Assembly: GCA_003240695.1 (NCBI GenBank)
Contig: QFNC01000006.1
Coordinates: forward strand, 1 to 64,000
Direction: 5' to 3'
Origin: Pseudoxanthomonas suwonensis
GTDB taxonomy: Bacteria; Pseudomonadota; Gammaproteobacteria; Xanthomonadales; Xanthomonadaceae
DNA: 64,000 nt
This document shows, piece after piece, positions 7,758 to 17,700 of this stretch (position 1 is its first letter; each line of letters begins with the position of its first letter). The position numbers were made by a program, and so were the translations under genes. Under the pieces are notes generated by a model, which saw only the letters and a list, made by a program, of their open reading frames with translations, was not told where the DNA came from and did no database searches.

Positions 7758-8498
7758 ATGCCTGAATCGAGCCACAGTGTTTCCCGTCTCGCCATCCTGA
7801 TCGATGCAGACAACAGCAACCCTTCACGGTTGCAGGCGTTGCTGGCCGAGATTGCGAAATACGGCAATGCCAACGTGCGTCGCGCTTACGGGAATTGGAC
7901 ATCGGGTCATCTGGGTGGCTGGAAATCAGAGCTGCTCGCCCATTCGGTGCAACCCATCCAGCAATTCAGCTACACCACCGGCAAGAACGCCACCGACAGC
8001 GCACTGATCATTGATGCGATGGACCTGCTGCATGCAGGGCGCCTGGATGGGTTCTGCATCGTGTCAAGCGACAGCGATTTCACCCGCCTGGCGGCACGCA
8101 TCCGCGAACAGGGCCTGACCGTGTACGGGTTCGGCGAACGCAAGACCCCGCAGGCTTTCGTGGCCGCCTGCGACAAGTTCATCTATACCGAAAATCTGGG
8201 GCTCGACGTACCCGCGCAAGCGCGTGCCGGTTCATCGCCCGAACTGAAGCGCGATGCAACTCTGGACGCCTTGCTGGCCGAGGCCGTGCAGGTCGCGTCC
8301 GATGATGATGGATGGTCGCATCTGGGTGCGGTCGGCAGCAATCTGCAGCGCCTGGCGTCGGACTTCGACACCCGCAGCTACGGTTTCGCCAAGCTCAAGG
8401 ACCTGTTCGCGGCGCATCCCCATTTCACGCATGAATTGCGCAAAGGCAGCGACCATCGCGTGAACGTGGTGTACGTGCGGCCCAAGCAAGGCCACTGA
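7758..8498 (+). CDS. NYN-domain protein with C-terminal LOTUS/OST-HTH domain
   Basis: A PIN-like nuclease fold (NYN) is clear: SRLAILIDADN (first acidic site), RRAYGNW, TTGKNATDSALIIDAMDLL (acidic cluster) and GFCIVSSDSDFTRLAARIRE (catalytic Asp motif), then TVYGFGERKTPQAFVAACD. After a linker (about 155-170) a LOTUS/OST-HTH domain follows (TLDALLAEAVQV to NVVYVRPK), which in other proteins binds RNA, notably G-rich RNA. The likely role is ribonuclease or RNA-binding regulator. ATG 7758 (MPESSH) gives 246 aa; ATG 7698 overlaps the preceding stop by one base and would add 20 residues. The domain pair is known but its bacterial role is poorly defined. Confidence 0.85.
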   Translation: MPESSHSVSRLAILIDADNSNPSRLQALLAEIAKYGNANVRRAYGNWTSGHLGGWKSELLAHSVQPIQQFSYTTGKNATDSALIIDAMDLLHAGRLDGFCIVSSDSDFTRLAARIREQGLTVYGFGERKTPQAFVAACDKFIYTENLGLDVPAQARAGSSPELKRDATLDALLAEAVQVASDDDGWSHLGAVGSNLQRLASDFDTRSYGFAKLKDLFAAHPHFTHELRKGSDHRVNVVYVRPKQGH

Positions 8499-8505
8499 TG
8501 CCCGC

Positions 8506-9051
8506 TCACAGCTGCGCGCCTTGCGCCGCCGGATAGGTCAGCAGATTCCCGTCGAATACCGCATCGGGATTCAGCACGTGCGATTCGGCCTTGCCTGGCG
8601 CCATCAGGTGTATGACCTGCCAACCGCGTGCAGTGAAATCATCCGCGATCAAACGACGATGGCAGCGCCACCACACGGCTTCGGCGCACATCACGCAGGT
8701 GCGGCGCGCGGATGCGATGCGCATCAGGTCGTCGCGCGCGGCGCTGTACTCCGCGCTGGCGAGATGATCGGCATAGGCACGGAAGGCATCCACCCGCCAG
8801 GCCGTGTTCGGCGAGTGGGGATCGGGTTTGCGTCGGCCGCCCAGCGCCGGCATCGGCAGATAATCGATGCCGGCATCGCGCAGCGCTTCGGGAAGCGTGT
8901 CGCGCGAAAACTGCGGATTGCGACGTGATCCTGCAAAGCGGCGCACGTCGGCCAGCACGGCGATCCCGGCGTGCTGCAGCATCGACAGGAACACGTCGAT
9001 CGGCCGTGTGGAATGGCCGATGGTCCACAGGGTATGCGATGGCACGTTCAT
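8506..9051 (-). CDS. DUF488 family protein
   Basis: About 181 aa. It begins MNVPSHTLWTIGHSTRPIDV, the family's typical TIGHS start, followed by VLADVRRFAGSRRNPQFSRD, YLPMPALGGRR, a long helical middle and the CVMCAEAVWWRCHRRLIADD motif with conserved Cys and His. DUF488 proteins are widespread and of unknown biochemical function; the C-x-x-C-A-E...C-H-R cluster has been taken as a possible active or metal site. A GTG/ATG further upstream (to 9078) would add 9 residues. Converges with the NYN gene. Confidence 0.85.
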   Translation of the reverse strand: MNVPSHTLWTIGHSTRPIDVFLSMLQHAGIAVLADVRRFAGSRRNPQFSRDTLPEALRDAGIDYLPMPALGGRRKPDPHSPNTAWRVDAFRAYADHLASAEYSAARDDLMRIASARRTCVMCAEAVWWRCHRRLIADDFTARGWQVIHLMAPGKAESHVLNPDAVFDGNLLTYPAAQGAQL

Positions 9052-9139
9052 CAAAGGCAAGCATCGCTCGACATGCATGACGAAGCCGTCGTCGCCACGA
9101 CGGCATCACGGCGCGGCCGCTACAACACGGCTATCCTCG

Positions 9140-10381
9140 ATGCAAAACCCCACCGCCATGTCCGTTCCGAACAAACGCCACTGGCCCGATCACGTCCTGA
9201 CGGCGCTCAAGTCGACCATCATCGATGCGGACGATCGTCTCGACGACCTGTGGCGGCGCATCGACACGCGCCTGGGCCGCAACCGGCCGCAGCATCTGGC
9301 CGCCTATCGCGGCTATGCGGATGCCACCGGCACCGAGGTGATGGGTCGGGTGCTGTCGACATCACCGGAACAGCAGGCCGGGATCGACGACAGCTGGTGG
9401 GACAACCTGCTGGACACCTGGCGCCGCTTCGAAAGCGACGAAGTGCCGCACGCGCCGCTGCAATTGCGTTTCCGCGACGCGCAACTGCAGACCCGCAGCG
9501 ATCACGAAGGCTACTGGCAGGCCACGCTGGAACCGACCATGCCCGCCGGCGATGCGCTGTGGGACAACGCCACCGCCAGCCTGCCCGAGGGCACCTTGCT
9601 CACGCCGCAGCCGATCCTGCAGATCGGGCCGCAGGCACGCATCGGCATCATTTCCGACATCGACGATACCGTGCTGTTCAGCGGCATTACCCAATGGAAA
9701 CTGGCCGCGCAACTCACCTTCCTGCACAACGCGCGCACGCGCAAGCCGCTGGCGGGCGTGGCCGCGTTGTACCGCGCGTTGCAGCACGGTGCCGACGGCA
9801 GCGGCCGGCATCCGCTGTTCTACGTGTCCAGTTCGCCGTGGAACCTGTACGACCTGCTGGACGACTTCATGGAATTGAACGCGCTGCCACCCGGGCCGAT
9901 GTTCCTGCGCGACCTCGGCACCGACGACGGCAAGTTCCTGAAGACCGCCGGTCACGGCCACAAACTGGAGCGCGCCAGCGGGCTGATCGGGCGTTTCCCG
10001 CAGCTGCGTTGGGTGCTGCTGGGCGATTCCGGGCAGGCCGATGCCGAGCTGTATGCGGAAGCCGCGCGCCGGTTCGGGTCGCGCATCGCCGCCATCTACA
10101 TCCGCGACGTGGATCCGGATGCCGACTCCACACGCGACCTGCAGGTGGATGGCCACATCCACCGCATCGGCGCCACCGGCGTGCCGATGCTGCGCGTGGC
10201 CGACAGCAGCGCGATTGCCCGTCACGCCGCCGACGCCGGCCTGATCGCGCGCGACCAGTTGCCGGCCATCGATGCGGAAACGCGCCGCGATCGCGAACGC
10301 AAGAGCATCCTGGAAGCTGCAGCAGACGCGGCGACCGACGACTACCCGGATGCCCCGGATGCCTCGCGCCCGCTAAACTAG
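9140..10381 (+). CDS. App1-like phosphatidate phosphatase (DUF2183)
   Basis: A 413-aa protein from ATG 9140 (or ATG 9158, 6 residues shorter). The APP1 catalytic domain lies at about 165-345: GIISDIDDTVLFSGITQW is the HAD-type DxDDT nucleophile motif, FYVSSSPWNLYDLLDDFM the second motif, and WVLLGDSGQADAELYAE the Mg-binding acidic motif. Yeast App1 dephosphorylates phosphatidic acid to diacylglycerol; bacterial members are assigned by homology only. No signal peptide is seen. The C-terminus is charged and irregular (RRDRERKSILEAAADAATDD). Confidence 0.82.
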   Translation: MQNPTAMSVPNKRHWPDHVLTALKSTIIDADDRLDDLWRRIDTRLGRNRPQHLAAYRGYADATGTEVMGRVLSTSPEQQAGIDDSWWDNLLDTWRRFESDEVPHAPLQLRFRDAQLQTRSDHEGYWQATLEPTMPAGDALWDNATASLPEGTLLTPQPILQIGPQARIGIISDIDDTVLFSGITQWKLAAQLTFLHNARTRKPLAGVAALYRALQHGADGSGRHPLFYVSSSPWNLYDLLDDFMELNALPPGPMFLRDLGTDDGKFLKTAGHGHKLERASGLIGRFPQLRWVLLGDSGQADAELYAEAARRFGSRIAAIYIRDVDPDADSTRDLQVDGHIHRIGATGVPMLRVADSSAIARHAADAGLIARDQLPAIDAETRRDRERKSILEAAADAATDDYPDAPDASRPLN

Positions 10382-10426
10382 GCGGCTTGCGGGCCGCCCC
10401 GCTCTTCCGGAACATCGTCCTCCTCC

Positions 10427-11221
10427 ATGGCTTCTCCCTTCGGCACCGAAACCGTGCTGGCCGTCCGGCACTGGACCGACAGCTATTTCAGTTTCACCAC
10501 CACCCGCGACGACGGCTTCCGTTTCGACAACGGCCAGTTCGTGATGATCGGCCTGGAAGCGGATGGCAAGCCACTGATGCGCGCCTATTCCATCGCCAGC
10601 GCCAACTGGGAGGAGGAACTGGAATTCTTCAGCATCAAGGTGGCAGATGGCCCGCTCACCTCGCGCCTGCAGCACATCCGGCCGGGCGACACCATCCTGA
10701 TCGGACGCAAGCCCACCGGCACACTGCTGATCAGCGATCTGCACCCGGGCCGCAACCTGTACCTGCTGTCCACCGGCACCGGACTGGCACCGTTCCTGTC
10801 GGTGATCAAGGATCCGGCCACCTACGAGCGTTTCGAGCGGGTGATCGTGACCCACGGGGTGCGCAATCAGGCCGATCTGGCCTACCGCGACTACATCACG
10901 GGCGAACTGCCCCGCCATCCGCTGCTGGGCGAGATGGTGGCACCGAAGCTGCTGTACTACCCGGCCGTGTCGCGCGAACCGTTCACTTTGCTAGGCCACG
11001 ACCATCGCGGCCGCCTGACCGACCTGCTGGATAGCGACCGCATTACTGCGCATCTGGGCATCGAACCGCTGGACCCGAAACACGACCGCGCGATGATCTG
11101 CGGCAGCCCGCAGATGCTGGCCGATTTCCGTGCGATCCTGGATCGGCGCGGCTTCGTCGTTACCCCGCAGATCGGCGTACCCAGCGACTACGTGTTCGAG
11201 CGCGCCTTCGTCGAACGCTAA
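10427..11221 (+). CDS. fpr: ferredoxin--NADP(+) reductase
   Basis: A 264-aa FAD/NADPH oxidoreductase of the bacterial Fpr type that exchanges electrons between NADPH and ferredoxin or flavodoxin. Seen: FAD-binding RAYSIASANWEEELEFFSIK (about 57-76), LTSRLQHIRPGD, the NADP-binding YLLSTGTGLAPFLSVIKDPA (about 108-127), VTHGVRNQADL and the C-terminal ICGSPQMLADFRAIL, ending FVER with an aromatic-containing tail as usual. The gene stands alone, 45 bp after the App1-like gene. In this family it supports oxidative-stress defence and Fe-S cluster supply. Confidence 0.92.
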   Translation: MASPFGTETVLAVRHWTDSYFSFTTTRDDGFRFDNGQFVMIGLEADGKPLMRAYSIASANWEEELEFFSIKVADGPLTSRLQHIRPGDTILIGRKPTGTLLISDLHPGRNLYLLSTGTGLAPFLSVIKDPATYERFERVIVTHGVRNQADLAYRDYITGELPRHPLLGEMVAPKLLYYPAVSREPFTLLGHDHRGRLTDLLDSDRITAHLGIEPLDPKHDRAMICGSPQMLADFRAILDRRGFVVTPQIGVPSDYVFERAFVER

Positions 11222-11238
11222 GTGCACATGGCGACCCG

Positions 11239-11736
11239 TCAAGCCTGCAATGCGGTTTCGATGTCCGCGGCAATCGCCTCTGGCGTGGTGGCAGGTGCGT
11301 AGCGCCTCAGCACGCGCCCATCGCGGCCGACCAGGAACTTGGTGAAATTCCATTTGACCGCCTCGATGCCCAGCAGGCCGGGTTGCTCCGATTTCAGCCA
11401 GGCCCACAGCGGGTGCGCATCGGTGCCGTTGACATCGATCTTGGCGAACAGCGGAAAATCCACGCCATGATCCGTGCGGCAGAAAGCGGCGATCTCCGCT
11501 TCGCTGCCCGGTTCCTGATGCCCGAACTGGTCGCAGGGAAATCCCAGCACCACCAATCCCCGATCGCGATACCGCTGCCACAAGGCCTGCAAACCGGCAT
11601 ATTGCGGGGTAAAGCCGCAGCGCGAGGCGGTATTCACGATCAGCAGCACCTTGCCGGCATAGTCGACCAGCGGCTGGGGCTGGCCATCGATGCGGGTGGC
11701 GGTGAAAGCGTGGGCGGTGTCGGTTGCGGCTGTCAT
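11239..11736 (-). CDS. glutathione peroxidase family thiol peroxidase
   Basis: The 165-aa protein has the GPx signature NTASRCGFTPQYAGLQ with a peroxidatic Cys (not selenocysteine), the FPCDQFGHQEP motif with the resolving-type Cys, and WNFTKFLVGRDG near the end. Bacterial Cys-GPx proteins such as BtuE usually reduce hydroperoxides with thioredoxin. No signal peptide, so cytoplasmic. It converges with fpr. Confidence 0.92.
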   Translation of the reverse strand: MTAATDTAHAFTATRIDGQPQPLVDYAGKVLLIVNTASRCGFTPQYAGLQALWQRYRDRGLVVLGFPCDQFGHQEPGSEAEIAAFCRTDHGVDFPLFAKIDVNGTDAHPLWAWLKSEQPGLLGIEAVKWNFTKFLVGRDGRVLRRYAPATTPEAIAADIETALQA

Positions 11737-11832
11737 GGGCGTGTTTCCTCCGGATTCGCCGACTGCAGAAAAGCGGAACCCGCCAGCATCAGCGGGATGC
11801 CGGCGGATCCAATATCGCTTGCGCCAATCGTG

Positions 11833-12264
11833 TCAGTGCTTCTTCGCAGGCTCGGACACCTGCTTCACCACGTGCGCGGTGGCCTCGTCCTTGCCGGCCA
11901 GTGCCAGGTCGGCGATGGCGGCCACGCCGGCCAGCTTGCCGCTGTCGTCCACCACCAGCACGCGACGGATCTTCTCCGCTTCCATCATGCAGGTGGTGTC
12001 GTACAGGCTGGTGCCGGTGGTGACGTGCTTGCACGGCGAGGTCATCGCGTCGCTGGCGGTGCCGTCCAGCGGATTGCGTCCCTGCGCCACCATGCGCACG
12101 GTGATATCGCGGTCAGTGATGGTGCCGAGCGGACGATGGGCGTCATCGACCACCGGGATCATGCCGCAATCGTTGTCCACCATCATCTTCGCCACGTCAC
12201 GCAGCGGGGTGTCGGCCTTGCAGCAGGCCGGGCTGGACGTCATCACGGTCTGGATGTCGGTCAT
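11833..12264 (-). CDS. tandem CBS-domain protein
   Basis: The 143-aa protein consists of two CBS motifs: MTDIQTVMTSSPACCKADTP to LGTITDRDITVRMVAQG, and TASDAMTSPCKHVTTGTSLY to KLAGVAAIADLALAG. Stand-alone CBS pairs bind adenine nucleotides and act as energy-sensing regulators of partner proteins; the partner is not known here. Start ATG 12264 has AGGAG about 8 nt upstream on the minus strand. The C-terminal tail is Lys/His-rich. Confidence 0.88.
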   Translation of the reverse strand: MTDIQTVMTSSPACCKADTPLRDVAKMMVDNDCGMIPVVDDAHRPLGTITDRDITVRMVAQGRNPLDGTASDAMTSPCKHVTTGTSLYDTTCMMEAEKIRRVLVVDDSGKLAGVAAIADLALAGKDEATAHVVKQVSEPAKKH

Positions 12265-12444
12265 CTGGAAAGTCTCCTGCGGGGAATGATCCGGAACAGG
12301 CCCGCAGTCTCTGCCTGTCACCATCGCTGCAGCGTGAAAAGGCGGTTGCAGCGGCAGCGCGCCGATGCGGCATGCTCATGACGGGTTCATGCTGCGCGGT
12401 GCGCTACCATTCGCGGTTCCGTGACACACCGAAGGTCCTGCGAC

Positions 12445-14661
12445 ATGAAGCATCCCCTCGCGCTGGCACTGGTTCTGGCCCTGTCGGCCGTCGCCTTGCC
12501 GGCATCCGCACAATCCTCCACTGCAGCCAGCCCCGTGAACAGCACGCAAGCCAATCCGTTCTTCAGCGACAGTCCGCTGCCGCTGCACTATCCGCAATTC
12601 GACACGATCACCGATGCCGACTTCGCCCCGGCGTTCGATGCCGGCATGGCCGAACAGCTGCGCGAAATCAAGGCGATCACCGACAATCGCGACAAGCCGA
12701 CTTTCGACAACACCATCGTGGCACTGGAAAAATCCGGTCGCACGCTGGATCGCGCCACCACCGTGTTCTTCAATCTCAACGGCACCGACACCAACGACGC
12801 ACGCAAGAAACTGGAAAGCGATTACGCCTCGAAGTTCGCCGCGCACCGCGACGCGATCACGCTGGATCCGCAGCTGTTCGCCCGCATCAAAGCCCTGTAC
12901 GACAGTCGTGCAACGCTGGGACTGGACGCGCAGGGAACCCGTCTGGTCGAACGCTATTACACCGATTTCGTGCGCGCCGGTGCGGCCCTGGATGCCAAGC
13001 AGAAGGCGCGAGTGAAGGACATCAATGCGCAGCTGGCCAAACTGGGCACGCAATTCAGCCAGAACGTGCTGGCCGAAGTGAACGATTCGGCCGTGGTGGT
13101 CGACAGGCGCGAGGAACTGGCCGGGCTGACCGACGAACAGATCGCCGCCGCCGCCGATGCGGCTAAATCACGCAAGCTGGACGGTAAGTACGTCATCACC
13201 CTGCTCAACACCACCGGTCAGCCGCCCGAGTCGCAGCTGGACAATCGTGCCCTGCGCGAGCGCCTGCACAAGGCGTCGATCGCGCGCGGCAGCCGCGGCA
13301 ACCAGTGGGACAACACTGCCATCGTGTCCGAGGTGCTGAAGCTGCGTGCGGAAAAGGCCAAGCTGCTGGGCTACGACACCCATGCCGCCTACGTGCTGGC
13401 CGATGAAACCGCCAACAATCCGGCCGCGGTGAACGCGATGCTGGCGCGCCTGGCGCCGGCGGCCGTGGCCAACGCCAGGCGCGAAGCCGCAGAACTGCAG
13501 GCGATGATCGATGCCGAGCAGAAGGCCAAGGGCCAGCCGACCTTCGCGCTGCAGCCGTGGGATTGGGCGTATTACAGCGAAAAGGTGCGCAAGGCCAAGT
13601 TCGATTTCGACGAATCGCAGCTCAAGCCGTATCTGGAAATGAAGAACGTGCTGGAAAACGGTGTGTTCCATGCCGCCAATCAGCTGTACGGCATTTCCTT
13701 CAAGGAACGCACCGACCTGCCCAAGTACCATCCGGACACCTGGACCTACGACGTGTTCGACAAGGATGGCTCGCAGCTGGCCATCTTCATCTTCGATCCG
13801 TACGCGCGCGATTCCAAGCGCGGCGGCGCATGGATGAGCGGCTACGTGGGCCAGTCGGCACTGTCCGGATTCAAGCCGGTGGTGGCCAACCACCTCAACA
13901 TCGTCAAGCCGGCGGACGGCAAGCCCACCCTGTTGACTTGGGACGAGGTCACCACCACGTTCCACGAGTTCGGCCATGCCCTGCACGGCATGTTCTCGGA
14001 CGTGAAGTATCCCTACTTCACCATGAACGTGCCGCGCGACTTCGTGGAATATCCGTCACAGGTCAACGAGATGTGGGCCGATTGGCCGTCGATCCTCGCC
14101 AATTACGCCAAGCATTACCAGACCGGCGCACCGATGCCGAAGGAACTGCTGGACAAGGTGCTGGCCACGCAGACCTTCAACCAGGGCTTCGCCACCACCG
14201 AATACCTCGGCGCCGCGATGCTGGATCAGAGCCTGCACCAGACCGCCAGCATTCCCGCAGCGAAGGACGTGATGGCCTTCGAGGCCGCTGCCCTGAAGCA
14301 GAACGGTACCGATTTCGCGCCGGTGCCGCCACGCTATCGCACGCCGTACTTCAGCCACATCATGGGCGGCTATTCGGCCGGTTATTACGCCTACATCTGG
14401 TCGGAAGTGCTGGACGCCTCGACGGTGGACTGGATCAAAAAGAACGGGGGCCTGACCCGGACCAATGGCGACCGCATGCGCCAGCACGTTCTGGCACCGG
14501 GTGGCAGCATCGATCCGGGCAAGCTGTACGTGAACATGACCGGTGCCGAAGCGCGGATCGAGCCGTTGCTGATCAAGCGCGGGCTGGCCAGCGATGGCAT
14601 GGACAACGTGAAGCCCGCGCCGGCAACACCGGAGCAGCCGGGACCCGGTACGGCGCACTGA
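12445..14661 (+). CDS. secreted M3-family metallopeptidase (oligopeptidase A / Dcp type)
   Basis: 738 aa starting with a Sec signal peptide (MKHPLALALVLALSAVALPA, cleavage after ASA at about 23), so periplasmic. The zinc site HEFGHALHGMFSDV is at about 507-520, with the downstream Glu in the VEYPSQVNEMWADW segment, and the C-terminal substrate-binding motif FSHIMGGYSAGYYAYIWSEV (about 634-653). Dcp/OpdA enzymes remove dipeptides or cut short peptides. The Pro-rich C-terminus (PAPATPEQPGPGTAH) is disordered. It stands alone between the divergent CBS gene and the convergent lhr. Confidence 0.92.
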   Translation: MKHPLALALVLALSAVALPASAQSSTAASPVNSTQANPFFSDSPLPLHYPQFDTITDADFAPAFDAGMAEQLREIKAITDNRDKPTFDNTIVALEKSGRTLDRATTVFFNLNGTDTNDARKKLESDYASKFAAHRDAITLDPQLFARIKALYDSRATLGLDAQGTRLVERYYTDFVRAGAALDAKQKARVKDINAQLAKLGTQFSQNVLAEVNDSAVVVDRREELAGLTDEQIAAAADAAKSRKLDGKYVITLLNTTGQPPESQLDNRALRERLHKASIARGSRGNQWDNTAIVSEVLKLRAEKAKLLGYDTHAAYVLADETANNPAAVNAMLARLAPAAVANARREAAELQAMIDAEQKAKGQPTFALQPWDWAYYSEKVRKAKFDFDESQLKPYLEMKNVLENGVFHAANQLYGISFKERTDLPKYHPDTWTYDVFDKDGSQLAIFIFDPYARDSKRGGAWMSGYVGQSALSGFKPVVANHLNIVKPADGKPTLLTWDEVTTTFHEFGHALHGMFSDVKYPYFTMNVPRDFVEYPSQVNEMWADWPSILANYAKHYQTGAPMPKELLDKVLATQTFNQGFATTEYLGAAMLDQSLHQTASIPAAKDVMAFEAAALKQNGTDFAPVPPRYRTPYFSHIMGGYSAGYYAYIWSEVLDASTVDWIKKNGGLTRTNGDRMRQHVLAPGGSIDPGKLYVNMTGAEARIEPLLIKRGLASDGMDNVKPAPATPEQPGPGTAH

Positions 14662-14688
14662 CGCTCGGATTCGGCCTCGTGCACATCC

Positions 14689-14717
14689 GACAATGCCGCC
14701 GCACAGGCGGCATTGTC
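14689..14717. terminator. perfect 12-bp hairpin between M3 peptidase gene and lhr
   Basis: GACAATGCCGCC and GGCGGCATTGTC form a perfect 12-bp stem with a 5-nt loop between two convergent genes. The right arm overlaps the lhr stop codon (14716-14718). There is no T tract on the plus strand, so termination may be weak. The symmetric position suggests it serves both transcripts. Confidence 0.5.
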
Positions 14718-17700
14718 ATGTCGGCGATGCCGCAAGCGGGAATGGATGGCTTGTGGATGCGGCATCGTCCCGGCCTTCCGGCTGCAGCGACCCCGGCCAG
14801 CGCCGCAACAGGCGTTCGGCTTGGGCGTGATCGGCCGGCGGCAAGGATTGCATCCAGTCGATGCGTCCGGAGGCCAGCGTTGCCACCACCAGCCCATCGC
14901 GGAACAGGATGCGGGTGCCGTGCTGGCGCGACACTTTCACGCCGGCCAGCACGTTGCCTGTCAGATTCAACGGGTCCATCGCACCGATCACGCTGAAGCG
15001 GCCATCCGGCGGACGTTGACGCACCTGACGCAGTGCCGCCACGGCCTCGGGCAGCGCGAACTGTTCGCCGGACAGACCGGCCACGAAGCGACCACCGCGA
15101 ATCTCGCCGCGCGCTTCCAGACGCTGCCAGCAGCGCAGCAAGTCGCGCCACGGCGGCAGCCAGTCGGCCTCGCGTTGCAGCAATGGCCAGCACACCACGC
15201 CGTAGCGGCGCAGCAGCGTACGGGCGATGTGCTCCACGGCGGCGTCGCGTTCGGCACGATCCGGGTCATTGGCGGAACGGGCACGGGTCAGGCTCCAGCG
15301 TCCGGCATCGGACAGGCCCATCCATGCGCGACGTCGCCCATGCCGCGCAGCACCGCGCCGTGATGCGGGGACCAACAACGCACGCAATCCACTGAAACTG
15401 TCGCAGGTCACCAACCCCTGCGCCACGGTTTCGGCCAGCGCTTCTTCCAGCTCGGTCTGCAACAGGCCACAACTGGCCTGCAGTTCATCGAAGAAACAGG
15501 CACCCTGCTCACGCAGTGCATCCAGCACCTTGCGCACACGCGACCCCACCGTGTCGGGAGCGGCATCGTTCTGGGGCGCGAACAGCTGCCAGTGGCGTTG
15601 CTCGCGACGTGACAGCAGCACGATGGGCGTCGCACGCACCGGACCATGGCCACGTCGCGGGGTAGAGGATGCGTGACCACGATGCAGGCGCGTCCACACG
15701 ATACGCCCGGCGGTACACAGATCGTCGAGCCATGCGATGGCGTAGTCGCCCACGCGTGCGGGCAGCAATTCGCCTTCCCAGCTGCCGGCCCCAGCTTCGA
15801 AGCCCTCCAGCTGCGACAGCACCCCGGCCAGTGCGTCCGGTCCGCGCAGGCGGGCGTCTGCAGCCACGTGCTGCCAGTCGAACAGGAAGCGCATGAAATC
15901 CCGCGGCTCCACCGGTTCGATTTCGCGCCGCAGCCGCCCCAGCGTGTAGCGATGGATGCGCGCCAGCAGATGACGCTCGCACCACTCATCTTCCTGTGCA
16001 TCGGGTGTGAACCGGCCACGCATCGCCACTCCTTCGCCTTCCAGCGCCAGCAGGGCCATGTCGATGCTGTCCGCTGCCACGTGCAGAGCGCTCGCCAGTG
16101 CTGCTGCGGCGACGGGTCCCAGTCCGCCCAATCGTGCGCGCACCAGTTCGCGCGCGGCGGCTTCCGGCGTGCATGCATCGGCTGCCGTTTGCGGCGGTGG
16201 CTGGATGGCAGGCTGCATGGCCACATCGGGATGCAGGCATTGCCAAAGCGGCAACAGTTCGGCGGTCACCCACACGCCATCGCCCAGTGCCAGGCAGGTG
16301 GCACGCTGATCGGCAGCCAGACGCTGCAGCCAATCCATCCAGCCGGGCGAACGGGCTGCTTCGGATTGGATGATGCCGCCAAGACCCAGCAGTGCCTCGT
16401 GCATTTCATCGGCGTTGCGCGCTTCCGGCCAGGCCTGCTCGCGCACGCTGGCGATGGCATCCGGATCCAGCCGTGCCAGATCGCCCGGCGCATCCATACC
16501 GAAACGGCGCGACTGCACGGCTTGGGTGCGGCGTTCCTCCAGCGGCGCGTCATCGAGAAACGCATACGGCCGTGCAGTCAATGCTTCGGCGGCGAACGGC
16601 GATGGCGCGGTGACATCGCGCGCCTCCACGCGGATGACGCCGGATTCGATGCCGCGTAGCAGCGCCAACCAGCCGTCGCAATCCATCGCTTCGTGCAGGC
16701 AATCGTGCAGTGTCTGCGCCACCAGAGGATGATCCGGAACCTGCCGCTCGCCCACGATGTTTTCCAGACAGGCCACCTGGTCGGGGAAAACCGACGCCAG
16801 AAAGTCTTCCGACTTCATCCGCTGCAACTGCGGCGCGACCTTCTTGCCCCCGATGAAGCGCGGCAATGCCAGTGCGGCACCGGCCACCCAGCGCCAACGC
16901 ACGCCGAACAGTGGCGCATCCAGTAGTGCCTGGACCAGGATGTGCTGCGCCGACGCCGAATGCAGATAACCGGCCACCTCGATCAGCGGAAAGCTGTGGC
17001 TGGTGGACAGCGACAGCACGATGGCATCCTCGGTGGCGGCCGCCTGCAGTTCGAAATTGAACTTGCGGCAGAAGCGCTTGCGTAACGCCAATCCCCAGGC
17101 GCGATTGATGCGGCTGCCGAACGGCGAATGGATCACCAGCTGCGTGCCGCCGGACTCGTCGAAAAACCGCTCCAGCACGATGCAGGTCTGCGTGGGTATC
17201 ACGCCGATTGCCAGTTGTTGGCCATGCAGGAAGGCGAGCAGTTGTTCGGCCGCATCGGGCGTCATGTGCAACGTATCGATCAGCCAGTGCAGCACGGCCG
17301 CGGCATCGCCATTGGATGCCTGCAACTGCTGTGCCACCTCCTCGCGCAGCCGCGACACGCCCAGCGACAGCGCATCGGTGCGTCCCGGTGCTTCGCCCAG
17401 CCAGAACGGGATGCTGGGCGGCAGGCCCTTGGCATCTTCCACCCGTACGCGGCCCGGCTCCACCCGCAGGATTCGGTAGCTGGCATTGCCCAGCTGGAAG
17501 ATGTCGCCGGCAGCGCTTTCCACCGCGAAATCCTCGTTCACCGTGCCGATGGTGTGCGCCTCGGGTTCGAGGATCACGGTGTAGTCGGCGGTGTCGGGAA
17601 TGGTGCCGCCGGACATCAGCGCGGTGGTGCGACCGCCGCGGCGACCACGCAGGCGCCCGTGCACGGCATCGCGATGGATCCATCCCGCCCGCGGTCCGCG

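Noticed and set aside
11239..11736. possible selenoprotein glutathione peroxidase
   Set aside because: The active site is a normal Cys codon in NTASRCGFTP; no in-frame TGA.
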